A stretch of 64,000 nt of DNA from NCBI RefSeq assembly GCF_019904175.1, contig NZ_CP061913.1:7502001-7566000 (forward strand). Reading direction: 5' to 3'. The notes beneath the pieces are model-generated. The model saw nothing but the letters and a program-made list of their open reading frames with translations. It did no database searches and had not been told where the DNA came from. This document shows positions 1-11,756 of this stretch, piece by piece; position 1 is the first letter of the stretch; each line of letters begins with the position of its first letter. Position numbers and translations under genes: made by a program. Source of the DNA: Dactylosporangium vinaceum. GTDB lineage: Bacteria; Actinomycetota; Actinomycetes; Mycobacteriales; Micromonosporaceae.

Positions 1-26
1 GGCGCCCCCTACGAACGGATCGCACC

Positions 27-626
27 GTGACGGGCACAGGCACGAAAGCGGCCCCGGTCGCCGAGCGCGGGCGGCGGCTCGAACCGGACCAGCGGCGGGC
101 GCAGATCCTGTCGTGCGCGGTGCGGCTGTTCGGCGAGCGGCCGTACGCCGACGTGTCCACACGCGACATCGCGGAAGCGGCCGGGGTGGCGCGGGGGCTC
201 ATCAACCACTATTTCGGCACGAAGCGGGACCTGTACATCGAGGCCGTGCGCATCCTCGTGACGATCCCCGCGGTCGCGGTCGAGCAGCTGCCCGTGGGCG
301 ACCGGGCGACCCGGATCGACGCGAGCGTCACCTGGTTCCTCGATGTTGTGTCCCGGCACAGCCGCTCGTGGCTGGCCGCGGTCGACGCCGGCGACCCGGA
401 CGTGCGCCGGGTGCTGGCCGAGGCCGACGAGGTGGCCGCGCAGAGCATCCTGACCGCTGTCGGGCTGGCCGACACGGGCGAGCACCGGGCCATCATGCGC
501 GCGTACTGCGGCCTGGCGAAGGCCACCGCCCGCGAGTGGCTGGAGCGCGGCGCGCTGGACCGTGAACGCTCCCACGCCGTGCTCGCGACCACCCTCACCA
601 CCCTCGTGCGGGACATCTTCCGATGA
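27..626 (+). CDS. TetR/AcrR family transcriptional regulator
   Basis: This 199-residue protein has a TetR-type N-terminal helix-turn-helix at about residues 24-70, including the recognition segment VARGLINHYFGTKRDLY. The C-terminal ligand-binding half is helical and variable, as usual for the family. The start is a GTG at 27. The last codons overlap the start of the monooxygenase gene in an ATGA junction (623-626), so the two genes are translationally coupled. Regulators cotranscribed with an oxidoreductase usually control that operon in response to its substrate. The effector cannot be read from the sequence. Family assignment is secure; the target is inference. Confidence 0.93.
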   Translation: MTGTGTKAAPVAERGRRLEPDQRRAQILSCAVRLFGERPYADVSTRDIAEAAGVARGLINHYFGTKRDLYIEAVRILVTIPAVAVEQLPVGDRATRIDASVTWFLDVVSRHSRSWLAAVDAGDPDVRRVLAEADEVAAQSILTAVGLADTGEHRAIMRAYCGLAKATAREWLERGALDRERSHAVLATTLTTLVRDIFR

Positions 627-2047
627 CCCGGATCGCGGTCATCGGCGCGGGCTTCGGCGGCATCGCTGTCGCGCACCTGCTGCGCCGGGCCGGGTTCGGC
701 GACGTCACCGTCTACGAGCGCGGCGACGACGTCGGCGGCGTGTGGCGCGACAACACCTACCCGGGCTGCGCGTGCGACATCCCGGCCCCGCTGTACTCGT
801 ACTCGTTCGCGCTCAACCCGGACTGGTCGCAGCGCTTCCCGCCGCACGACGAGATTCTGGGGTACCTGCGGCGGTGCACGGACGCCTTCGGGCTCCGGCC
901 GCAGCTGCGCCTCGGCACGGCCGTCGACTCCGCACAGTGGACCGGCACGGCGTGGCGCCTCACGCTCGCCGGCGGCACCTGCGCGGAGTACGACGTCATC
1001 GTTGCGGCGACGGGGCAGCTGTCCCGCCCGGTGGTCCCCCGGATTCCCGGTGCCGGGGCTTTCACCGGCATCGTCGCGCACACCGCACGGTGGCCCGCCG
1101 ATCTGGATGTCACAGGCAAGAGCATCGGCGTCATCGGTACCGGAGCCAGCGCGATCCAGCTGGTGCCCGCCCTCGCGGACCGGGCGGCCCGCATCACCGT
1201 CTTCCAGCGCTCGGCCCCGTGGACGCTGCCGAAGCCCAACCGCCGCTACGGCCGCGTCCGCCGGGCCCTCAACCGCCGGGTCCCGCCGCTGATGCGGGCG
1301 GCCCGCGCCGGCACCTTGCTGCTCACGTGGGTCACGGGCCGGGCCGTGACCGGCCGCCCGATCGCCCGCCGGTTCGTGCGGGCCGTCTCGGCGGGCCAGC
1401 GCTATGTCCAGGCCGGGCGCCTGCGCCCGCACGTGACACCGGACTACGCGATGGGCTGCAAGCGCGTGCTGTTCACGTCCGGCTGGTATCGCGCCCTGCG
1501 CCGGTCGAACGTCACCCTGAGCACTGCGGACATCCGGCAGCTGACCGCGGCGACCGTGCTGACCGCCGACGGCGCCGAGCACCACTGTGACGTGCTCGTC
1601 TACGCGACCGGGTTCGCCGCGACCGAGTTCCTGATCCCGATGGCCGTGACGGGCCGCGACGGCCGGCGCCTGGAGGACGAGTGGAAGGACGGTGCGTACG
1701 CGCATCTGGGCATCACGGTGCCCGGCTTCCCGAACCTGTTCCTCATGTACGGCCCGAACACGAACACCGGCAACACGTCGGTGGTGTACTTCCTCGAGGC
1801 CCAGGCCCGCTACATCGTCCAGGCGGTCCGGGCGGTCGCGGAGTCCGGCCCCCTGGAGGTGCGCGAGGACGTCGCCGCGGCCTTCGACGCGGAGATGCAG
1901 CGCCGGCTGGCCGGGAGCGTGTGGACGGGCTGCACCAACTGGTACCGCACGGCGACCGGCCGGATCGTCACGAACTGGCCCGGGATGGCCTCGGAGTATC
2001 GGGCCAGGACGGCCCGCCTCACGCCGTCCGACTTTGTGCGGCCGTGA
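623..2047 (+). CDS. Flavin-containing monooxygenase, Baeyer-Villiger type
   Basis: This 474-residue enzyme has an N-terminal FAD-binding GAGFGG motif (residues 8-13) and a second NADPH-binding Rossmann motif GTGASA near residue 172. Just before the second motif lies FTGIVAHTARWP (147-158), which matches the FxGxxxHxxxWP fingerprint of Baeyer-Villiger and related class B flavoprotein monooxygenases. Such enzymes insert oxygen next to a carbonyl, or oxygenate heteroatoms, using NADPH and O2. Length is normal for the family. It starts within the stop codon of the TetR gene, so the two form an operon. The 3' end overlaps the convergent acetoacetate-decarboxylase-like gene by 29 bp. The substrate is unknown. 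Confidence 0.92.
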   Translation: MTRIAVIGAGFGGIAVAHLLRRAGFGDVTVYERGDDVGGVWRDNTYPGCACDIPAPLYSYSFALNPDWSQRFPPHDEILGYLRRCTDAFGLRPQLRLGTAVDSAQWTGTAWRLTLAGGTCAEYDVIVAATGQLSRPVVPRIPGAGAFTGIVAHTARWPADLDVTGKSIGVIGTGASAIQLVPALADRAARITVFQRSAPWTLPKPNRRYGRVRRALNRRVPPLMRAARAGTLLLTWVTGRAVTGRPIARRFVRAVSAGQRYVQAGRLRPHVTPDYAMGCKRVLFTSGWYRALRRSNVTLSTADIRQLTAATVLTADGAEHHCDVLVYATGFAATEFLIPMAVTGRDGRRLEDEWKDGAYAHLGITVPGFPNLFLMYGPNTNTGNTSVVYFLEAQARYIVQAVRAVAESGPLEVREDVAAAFDAEMQRRLAGSVWTGCTNWYRTATGRIVTNWPGMASEYRARTARLTPSDFVRP

Positions 2048-2639
2048 CGCCGAACGTCATCCGGAAGTCGTCGGCGACAAGCGACAGCAGCGGCTTGCGG
2101 CCGTGCAGGAACCCGAGCGGCCCGGCCGCGTCGATGTGCCAGCGCACGGTGGCCGGCCCGCACCGTGCGCTCGCCCGCACCGGTGTCGTCTTCGGTGCCC
2201 CGTGCAGCACCTGGGTGCACTTGAACCCGATCGGCAGCCGCAGCAGCGGCTTCGCGCGGCCGATCTCGGCCGACGCCCCGACCGACGCGGCCGCCCGCGT
2301 ATCGGTGAGCTCGAACTCGGCGAGGTCCTTGGGAATGCCCCACAGCTCCCGGCCGCCGTCGCGGGACTCGGGGCTGTCGACCCAGATGTGCGTGATCGTG
2401 ACCCGGGACCGCAGCCCGTGGCGCATGAGCACGGCGGCGAGGAGCTCCCGGTAGCTCAGGTCACCGCCCGGGCGGTAGTCGACCCAGGCCGCCCCGACGA
2501 ACGCGCGGGCGCCGAGGCGCAGCACCCGCACGGCCCCGGCGAGCTCCGGCGGGAGGGCGGGCAGGGCGGCGGCGGGCAGCGCCCACACCGAGACGTACAT
2601 GCGGCCGCGCAGCGACCAGGGCTCCGGCGGGTACCCCAT
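2019..2639 (-). CDS. Acetoacetate decarboxylase family protein
   Basis: This protein of about 206 residues belongs to the acetoacetate decarboxylase-like superfamily. The clearest signature is WGIPKDLAEF, where homologues carry a WGIPK segment with the conserved lysine. A chosen start at 2639 (MGYPPEPWSL) is supported by a TAGAGT hexamer whose last base lies 7 nt before the ATG, a leaderless arrangement. The longer upstream frame has no such support. Many actinobacterial members have no known activity, so a decarboxylase reaction on a beta-keto acid is only plausible. The gene converges on the monooxygenase with a 29 bp overlap. Confidence 0.82.
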   Translation of the reverse strand: MGYPPEPWSLRGRMYVSVWALPAAALPALPPELAGAVRVLRLGARAFVGAAWVDYRPGGDLSYRELLAAVLMRHGLRSRVTITHIWVDSPESRDGGRELWGIPKDLAEFELTDTRAAASVGASAEIGRAKPLLRLPIGFKCTQVLHGAPKTTPVRASARCGPATVRWHIDAAGPLGFLHGRKPLLSLVADDFRMTFGVTAAQSRTA

Positions 2640-2856
2640 GCGCGGCACTCTACGCCTCTTGGCACGCTGCCAACAACGGCCGGGCGCCGGCTCTGCTAGT
2701 GTCGGCGCGTGAACACCGGACCGGCGAGATGCCATGCACGGATCGGTGACCCGGTGGACGACTGACCCGCCGCCGTCCGGCGCGCGGACCGCCGAGCGAT
2801 CGACGCTCGAGACGGTCCCTTCCGTGCCGCACCGACACCAGCGAGGTCACAGCCGA

Positions 2857-3231
2857 ATGCCGGCGACGTTCAATCACACCATCATCGCGTCCAAGGACCG
2901 GGCCGAGTCCGCCCGCTTCTACCGGGAGCTGCTCGAGGCCGCCGAGGCGCCCTCGTGGGGCCTGTTCACCAACATCGCGCTCGGCGACGGCGTGCTGCTG
3001 CAGTTCGCCGAGCCGCCCGTCGACATCCAGATGCAGCACTACGCGTTCCTCGTCGACGACGAGCTCTTCGACCGGGCCTACGCCCGGCTGACGGGCTGGG
3101 GCGTCGTGCACTGGGCCGACCCGCAGATGCGCCGCCCCGGCGAGATCAACCACGAGCACGGCGGCCGCGGCGTCTATTGCAAGGACCCGGCCGGCCACGC
3201 GGTCGAGCTGCTCACCCGCCCCTACCTGTAG
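2857..3231 (+). CDS. VOC (glyoxalase/bleomycin resistance) family protein
   Basis: This 124-residue protein has the single-domain vicinal-oxygen-chelate fold pattern: an N-terminal FNHTIIASKD strand, a FYRELLEA helix, and a C-terminal YCKDPAGHAVELL segment in which the glutamate is the usual metal ligand. The start at ATG 2857 (MPATFNH) is preceded by GAGG at 2843-2846. An in-frame ATG at 2734 exists, but its translation is not VOC-like. Members include dioxygenases, epimerases and antibiotic-binding proteins, and nothing here distinguishes them. Two strong hairpins follow the stop, before the convergent debranching-enzyme gene. Confidence 0.85.
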   Translation: MPATFNHTIIASKDRAESARFYRELLEAAEAPSWGLFTNIALGDGVLLQFAEPPVDIQMQHYAFLVDDELFDRAYARLTGWGVVHWADPQMRRPGEINHEHGGRGVYCKDPAGHAVELLTRPYL

Positions 3232-3240
3232 AGGATGGCC

Positions 3241-3285
3241 GGACGGGGCCGGCGGCGCCGGGATCTGCGCCGCCGGCCCCTGTCC
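3241..3285. terminator. Long GC-rich hairpin between convergent genes
   Basis: An 18 bp stem (left arm 3241-3258, right arm 3267-3285 with one bulged T at 3281) encloses an 8-nt loop. It lies 9 bp after the VOC stop codon and 43 bp beyond the end of the convergent glycosidase gene. It probably terminates both transcripts. No T-tract follows, which is common in high-GC actinobacteria. Confidence 0.7.
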
Positions 3286-3298
3286 GGGCGGAGACTCC

Positions 3299-3338
3299 GG
3301 CCCGCCGCGGCGTGGACGCCGCGGGGCTCAGGCGGGCC
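3299..3338. terminator. Nested hairpin overlapping the 3' end of the debranching-enzyme gene
   Basis: An outer inverted repeat, GGCCCGCC (3299-3306) with GGCGGGCC (3331-3338), encloses an inner CCGCGGCG/CGCCGCGG stem with a short TGGA loop. It includes the stop codon of the minus-strand gene (3328-3330). It probably acts with the preceding hairpin as a bidirectional terminator. Confidence 0.5.
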
Positions 3339-4923
3339 GGTCCGCGGTGAGCCGGGTGCGGGCGCGCAGGAGCTCGGCGACTGACCACGCCTGGAACGGG
3401 CAGCCCGTGGCCGTGTGCGGTGCGGCGGCATCGGCGGTCTCCGACACCGAGCCGAGGCCCCACTCCGCGAGGTGCAGTTCGAGCCCGTCCAGTACACCCT
3501 CGGTATCGGCACCTACGCGCAGCGCGGCGTCCACGAACGGGCCGATGAGCCACGGCCAGACGGTGCCCTGGTGGTAGGCGCGGTCGCGCTGCGCCGGGCC
3601 GCCGCGGTGGCGGGGCTCGTAGCCGGGCGCGTCCGGGGCGAGGGAGCGCAGGCCGAGCGACGTGAGCAGCTCGCGGCGGCACACCGCGACCACCCGCGGA
3701 TCGGCGAGCGGCGCGTGCGGCAGCGACAGGGCCAGCAGCTGATTCGGCCGTACCGTCGCGTCGTCGCCGAACGGCCCGTCCACGACGTCGTGGAGCCCGT
3801 CGCCGTCGGGGCGGGGGAAGCGGCGGCGCAACGAGTCGGCGGCCCGGGCCGCGGCGGACGTCCAGTCGTGCGGGCGGCCCAGGCGGTCGAAGAGCTCCGC
3901 GGTCGTGGCCAGGCCCGACACCCACAGGGCGTTGATCTCGACCGCCTTGCCCTGGCGCTCGGTGACGGGCCGGCCGTCGATGCGGGCGTCCATCCAGGTC
4001 AGTGCGAAGCCCGGCTTGCCCTGGGTGAGCAGGCCGTCGGCCGGGTCGGCGGCGATGCCGTAGCGGGTGCCGTGCCGGTGGCGGGTCAGCACCTCGTCCA
4101 TCGGCGCGGCCAGGGTGGCCGCGAGGTCGAGGTCGCCGGTGACCGTCACGTAGCGGCCGATCGCGTGCAGGAACCACAGGGCGGCGTCGGCGGTGTTGTA
4201 CTCGAGGGTGCCCGTGTCGGCGGTGTTGGCCAGCATCCCCTCCGACACCGTCGCGCCGGCCCGCAGCAGCACCTCGCGGGCCTCGGCGTGGCGGCCGGTG
4301 GTGAGGAACAGCCCCTCGAACGACGTCATGAGGTCGCGCGACCACTCGCCGAACCACGGGTACCCCGCGACGGCCGACGGGCCGGTGGGAGTACCCATCA
4401 CGAACTGGTCGGCGGCGACAGCGAGCCCGCGGGCGACGGGGTCGGTGGCGCCGGCCTGGCGGGCGAGCTTCCGGGCGCGGCGGCGGGCGTCCGCGACGAG
4501 CCGGTGCGCCCGCGGCGGCGCGCCGTCGTCGGCGGCCGCTGTCACCTCCATGGCCTCGCCGGGCGCCAGCTCGGCCGTGAACCGGCCGGCCGCCCACAGG
4601 TCCTCGACCGGGTTGAGGCCGCGGGCCGCCTCGTCCCGGGCGTACACACCGCGGTACCAGTCACCGCCGGGCTCCCAGCCGGGGCCGTGCACGCGGTAGG
4701 CGTCCTCGAACACGAACCCGCCCGGGTCGACGACCCCGCCGGCCCACTCGTCGGTGCCGAGCCGCACCGCCCGGTCACCGATGCGCACCACCGGGTCCAG
4801 GGCGGCCAGCCCGAGCCGCCGGGACGCCGCACCGGGCGCCGCGACGACGAGCAGGCCGTGGTATCGGCGGGTGCGCAGCCCGGCGACGGTGCCCATCGCG
4901 TAGCCGCCGAGCCCGTCGGTCAC
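3328..4923 (-). CDS. Amylo-alpha-1,6-glucosidase (glycogen debranching enzyme-like), 5' end disrupted
   Basis: The 531 residues from GTG 4923 match the archaeal-type debranching enzyme family: VTDGLGGYAMGTVAGLRTRRYHGLLV at the start of the N-terminal domain (given in parts), a catalytic (alpha/alpha)6-barrel with WFGEWSRDLMTSFEGL, and a C-terminal YHQGTVWPWLIGPF motif. Such enzymes hydrolyse alpha-1,6 branch points in glycogen-like glucans. The original start is probably GTG 5039, which overlaps the GH63 stop as GTGA and encodes VITFGRQICGD, the expected family N-terminus. That frame then hits a stop. Removing 4954-5006 (53 bp, part of a repeat) would rejoin FGRQICGD to FEQAAAREWLVTDG in one frame. 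The GTG at 4923 may still give a shortened protein. Confidence 0.88.
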   Translation of the reverse strand: MTDGLGGYAMGTVAGLRTRRYHGLLVVAAPGAASRRLGLAALDPVVRIGDRAVRLGTDEWAGGVVDPGGFVFEDAYRVHGPGWEPGGDWYRGVYARDEAARGLNPVEDLWAAGRFTAELAPGEAMEVTAAADDGAPPRAHRLVADARRRARKLARQAGATDPVARGLAVAADQFVMGTPTGPSAVAGYPWFGEWSRDLMTSFEGLFLTTGRHAEAREVLLRAGATVSEGMLANTADTGTLEYNTADAALWFLHAIGRYVTVTGDLDLAATLAAPMDEVLTRHRHGTRYGIAADPADGLLTQGKPGFALTWMDARIDGRPVTERQGKAVEINALWVSGLATTAELFDRLGRPHDWTSAAARAADSLRRRFPRPDGDGLHDVVDGPFGDDATVRPNQLLALSLPHAPLADPRVVAVCRRELLTSLGLRSLAPDAPGYEPRHRGGPAQRDRAYHQGTVWPWLIGPFVDAALRVGADTEGVLDGLELHLAEWGLGSVSETADAAAPHTATGCPFQAWSVAELLRARTRLTADRPA

Positions 4924-4950
4924 GAGCCATTCGCGGGCGGCGGCCTGCTC

Positions 4951-5016
4951 GAAGCCGGCGCCGGCCGGCTACGTTTCCGTCAGCGGAGGCCTGTGTCGCC
5001 TGAGCGGTCGCCGCAG
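4951..5016 (+). repeat. Copy A of a ~63 bp intragenic repeat, interrupting the debranching-enzyme gene
   Basis: Read on the plus strand, 4951-5016 begins GAAGCCGGCGCCGGCCG and contains GGCCTGTGTCGCC followed by a TCGCCG end. The same blocks occur at near-identical spacing, in opposite orientation, at 5659-5721. The 13-base block is identical, the first 17 bases differ at one position, and the middle is diverged. Deleting 53 bp here restores the host frame, so this looks like an insertion. Confidence 0.6.
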
Positions 5017-5035
5017 ATCTGCCGGCCGAAGGTGA

Positions 5036-7673
<2,638 letters not shown>

Positions 7674-7689
7674 GCCGTCACGGCACCAT

Positions 7690-7721
7690 CCCCGCGGGTG
7701 GGCGCGGCATCACCCGCGGGG
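7690..7721 (-). terminator. Perfect 11 bp hairpin between permease and glucosidase genes
   Basis: CCCCGCGGGTG (7690-7700) and CACCCGCGGGG (7711-7721) form a perfect inverted repeat with a 10-nt loop. It lies 88 bp past the stop of the AI-2E-type gene and 17 bp upstream of the GH63-like start, both on the minus strand. It is most likely the permease terminator, though an operator for the glycosidase operon is possible. Confidence 0.6.
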
Positions 7722-7808
7722 GCCCGAATGTGGAGCGGCATGAGCGACTCCGGGAGGCGCCCGCCGCCATGGCCGGGGCCGGCGCGGCGCCGCTCCGGGC
7801 GGCCACGA

Positions 7809-8754
7809 TCACGGTCGCGGCACCGGCGGGGCGGCGCGCCGGGTCGTCCAGCACGAGCGGATGATGGCGGCCAGCGGCGGGGCCAGGAATACCCCGCACA
7901 GCCCGCCCAGCGCCGCCCCGAGCACCGGTCACGCCCAGGACGACGACCGGGTGCAGGTTCAGCGCGCGGCCGAAGACGTAGGGGCGCAGGACGCCCTCGA
8001 GGACATTCTGCGTGACAAGCACGATCACCGCCATCCACACGGCAGTGGTGGCGCCCCCGGCGCCGAGGGCGAGCAGCACCACGAAGACCGCGGAGACCCA
8101 GGCCCCGAGGTACGGCACGAACGCCGCCACGAAGGTGATGACGGCGATCGTGAGCAGGAACGGCAGCCGCAGGATCGCGGCGCCCAGCGTGATGACGGCC
8201 GCGTCCATGGCCGCGACGACGGTGGTGCCGACCATGTACCGCCGCAGCTGCGTCGCCGCCGACGCCGGAACCCGCCCGCGGGCCACCCGGGGACCGTCGC
8301 GCAGCAGGTAGTACAGCAGGTAGGTGCCGACGAGGAACCCGACAGTGACCTGCCCGGCGACCACGGCGCCGTTGACGACCGCGCTCCCCAGCCCGAGCAG
8401 CGCCGCCCGCTGGGTCTGGGCGTCGAGGACCCGCAGCCACCGCCCCGCCTCGGCCAGGACCGGCGGCCAGTCTTCGGCCTGCTGCACCAGCACCCAGACC
8501 ACGAGCCCGCCGACGAGCAGCAGACCGAGCGGCAGCACGAGCGCGGCGAACAGCGTGGCCGGCCCGGCCGGCAGGCCCGCGTCGCGCAGCCGGCCCACGA
8601 GCGGATGCACGGCCACCGCAATGACGACCATCAGCAGGACCGGCATGAGCAGCGGCACCAGCACGCCGGCCGCGGCCGCCGCGAGGGCCGCCCCGCCGAC
8701 GATCCCGGTGACCGCCCAGCCGATCCGCCCCAGCCGCTGCAGGCGCGGGTTCAC
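7809..8754 (-). pseudogene. AI-2E/PerM family membrane permease, frameshifted near the C-terminus
   Basis: From GTG 8754 the protein has the AI-2E family layout: paired N-terminal helices, a middle amphipathic region, then hydrophobic segments with VAAFVPYLGAWVSAVFVVLL and NVLEGVLRPYVFGRALNLHPVVVL. Straight after VVVLGVT the frame becomes arginine-rich nonsense. Reading one frame over restores VLGAALGGLCGVFLAPPLAAI and a stop at 7809-7811. The indel lies at about 7925-7930, next to GGT/CACC. Members are exporters or putative transporters of small molecules; the substrate is unknown. The loss of one C-terminal helix by a single indel could be real inactivation or a sequencing error. Confidence 0.75.
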
Positions 8755-8995
8755 CGCCGGACCGCCTTGCGCACCTCGGTCGGCGCGGCCATCGTCAGGG
8801 ACTCCCCCGGGCCGGCCGGCCACTGCGTCTGCGATGCCAGCGTCTCCGTCACAGCGCCGGGCTCTACCCACCCCACCGCCCCTCACGCCCGCACCGCCGC
8901 CCGATCCGGCGGCGGGGCTTTCCCGCAGGTCGCCGCGGGGATTGCGTCAGTTGACGTATGGAGCGCGGCCCGCGGCCGCCGGTAGGCTCCGACGC

Positions 8996-11756
8996 GTGAC
9001 CTCCGAGGCGTTGGCGGGCCGGACGGTCGAGTGCCGGCTCCTTGACGAGTTCACCGGGACCGTCCGGTCGGGGCTGAGCGCCGCCCTGGTGCTCGTCGGT
9101 GAGGCCGGTATCGGCAAGACGCGGCTGCTCGACCACGCCGCCGCAAGCGCCGCCGACCTGCAGGTGGCCCGGGTGTCGGGGGTGGAGCCGGAGCGGGGGC
9201 TGGCCTTCGCGGCGCTGCACCGGCTGCTGCGGCCGTTCCTGGAGCGGGTCGAGAAGCTGCCGGAGCCGCAGCGGGCGGCGCTGGCCGGGGCGTTCGGGCT
9301 GACCTCGGGCGCGGTGGCCGACCTGTTCCTGATCGGGCTGGCCGCCCTCACCCTGCTGGCGGGAGCCGCCGACGAGCGGCCGCTGGTGTGCCTCGTCGAC
9401 GACGCACACTGGCTGGACCGGGAGTCCCTCGCCGCGCTCGCGTTCGTGGCCCGGCGCCTGCACGCCGACCGGCTGGGGCTGCTGTTCTCGGTGCGCGGCG
9501 ACGAGGCGGGTCCGGCGGCGGCGCTGGCCGGGCTGCCCACGCTCACCGTGACCGGGCTGCCCGCCGAAGCCGCGCACGACCTGCTCGCGCGATCGGCGCC
9601 GGGGCGGGTCGCGCCCGCGGTCGCCGAGCGGATCATCGCCGACACGCGCGGCAACCCGCTGGCGCTTGTCGAGCTGTCGGCCGGACTGTCCGCGGAGCAG
9701 CTGGCCGCCGGGGCGCCGCTGCCCGACCGGCTCCCGCTGGGCCGGCGCCTCGAGGAGCACTTCCTCGGGCGGGCCCGGCTGCTCCCGGCGGCCACCCAGT
9801 CGCTGCTGCTGCTGGCCGCGGGCCGCGCCGCCGGACGACGCGGCACTGCTGTGGCGGGCGGCCGGGCGGCTCGGGCTGCCACCCGCAGCGGCCGACCCCG
9901 CGGTCGCCGCCGGGGTCCTGAACGGCCGCGCCCACGCTCGCGTTCCGGCACCCGCTGATCCGCTCCGCGGTGTACTCCGGGCGCCCCGGCGGCCGACCGG
10001 CGCCGCGCCCACGCCGCCGTGGCCGCGGCGATCGACCGGGACGCCGACCCGGACCGGCGGGCCCTGGCACCGGGCCGAGGCGACCGCCGGGCTCGACGAG
10101 GACGTCGCCGGGTGAGCTGGAGCGGGGTCTCCGCCCGGGCCGGGGCCCGGGGCGGCAACGCCACCCTCGCGCTGTTCCTGGCGCGGGCGGCCGAGCTCAG
10201 CCCCGACCCGCAGGGAGCGGGCCCGGCGGCTGCTCGTCGCGGCCGAGGCCCACCTCGTCGCCGGTGACCCGGCCGCGGCCGAACGCTGCCACGCCCTGGC
10301 CCTGCCGGGCCTGCGCCACGCCGGTGGCCCGGGCGACCGCACACCGCCTCGGCGCGGCCCTGGCCTGGTTCGGCCGGCGGTGTCGCCACGGTGACCTCGG
10401 CGTCGATGCTCGCCGTCGCGGCCGACGCCGACCTGCCCGCCGACCTGCGCGACGGCCTGCTGTTCGAGGCCATCGCCGCCGCTGTCCTGGCCGGCCGGGC
10501 ACACGGCCGGCACGACCCTGCCCGAGCTGGGCCGCGCCGCCCTGCCGGAGCCCGGCCGGACCGCAGCGGTGAGCACCGTCCGGGCGCTCGTGGACGCCTT
10601 CGCGACGCGGATCGCCGTCGGGTATGCGCCGGCCGTGCCGCTGCTGCACGCCGCCGTGGCCGCGCTGCGGGCCGAGCGGGAGGTGTCGCACGGCACCGTG
10701 CCGTTCGTGATGACCGGGCAGTGGATCGCCGACGACCTGTGGGACGACGAGGGGTTCCGGGCCGTCCTGGAGCACGCCGACGAGCTCGCCCGGCGGCAAG
10801 GTGCCCTGCACGCCGTGTACGCGCAGCTCGCCGGCCGGGCCACCACCGCGATCTGGTCCGGCGAGTTCGACCGGGCCGCGGCCTGCTTCGCCGAGGCCGA
10901 CGACCTCGGGCCGGCGATCGGGGTCCCGGCCGGTGACACCTCCCGGCAGGTCGAGCTGCTGGCCTGGCGCGGGCTCGAGGCGCAGGCCCGGGCGGCCGCC
11001 GACGTCGCAATCACCGAGTGGGACGCCCACCTCGGCTACGCGATCCTCGGCGACCACGCCCGCCACTGCCTGGCCATCCTCGACCTCGGCCGCGGCCGCT
11101 ACGCCGAGGCCCTCGCGAAGCTCACCCCCGGCTTCCGCGGCGACGTCATCGCCCACGGCAACCGGGCCCTGCCCAACCTCGTCGAGGCGGCCGTGCGGGC
11201 CGGGGACCGCGACCTGGCCCGGGCCGCCCTGGACCGGCTGGCCGAGCGGGCGACGGCCAGCGGGACACCGTGGGCCCTGGGCATGCTGGCCCGCTCCCGC
11301 GCCCTGCTCGCCGCCGACGCGGACGCCGAGGCACTGTTCCGCGAGGCCGCCGAGCACCTCACCGGCACGACCATCGTGACCGAGCTCGTGCGGACCTACC
11401 TGCTGCACGGCGAGTGGCTGCGCCGGCAGAAGCGGCGGGCCGAGGCCCGGGCCCAGCTGCAGATCGCCTACGACAGCTTCGCCGAGATGGGCGCGGCCGC
11501 GTTCGCCGAGCGGGCCCGCATCGAGCTGCAGGCGACGGGGCGCCGGGCCCGGGCGCGCACGGCGGTGCCCGATCTCGACCTCACCCCGCAGGAGGCCCGG
11601 GTCGCCGCGCTGGCCGCGGAGGGCGCGACGAACGCCGAGATCGCCACCCGGCTCTTCGTGACCGCGTCGACTGTCGAGTACCACCTCATGAAGATCTTCC
11701 GCAAGCTCGGGATCACCTCGCGGCGGCAGCTCGGCCGGGCGCTGCGGGAGCGCTAG
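8996..11756 (+). pseudogene. LAL-type LuxR family ATPase regulator with many frameshifts
   Basis: The gene starts at GTG 8996, 7 nt after a TAGGCT hexamer. The N-terminal third is an AAA/STAND ATPase with Walker A GEAGIGKTR and Walker B LVCLVDDAHW. The C-terminal 395 codons (10569-11756) are intact, with TPR-like helices and a LuxR HTH (TPQEARVAALAAEGATNAEIA). From about 9821 to 10510 the conserved reading moves between all three frames at least eight times, mostly at single extra bases in G/C runs. Typical homologues are about 900 residues, which the region would encode if corrected. LAL proteins activate sugar or secondary-metabolism operons on ligand and ATP binding. It ends in a shared CTAG with the next gene. 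Confidence 0.78.

Noticed and set aside
8951..8956. TTGACG as a -35 element for the LAL gene
   Set aside because: The gap to TAGGCT (8983-8988) is 26 bp, too long for a sigma-70-type promoter.
9821..10510. Programmed ribosomal frameshifting in the LAL regulator
   Set aside because: There are too many sites, both directions of shift are needed, and there is no slippery heptamer or conserved stimulatory structure. Indels are far simpler.
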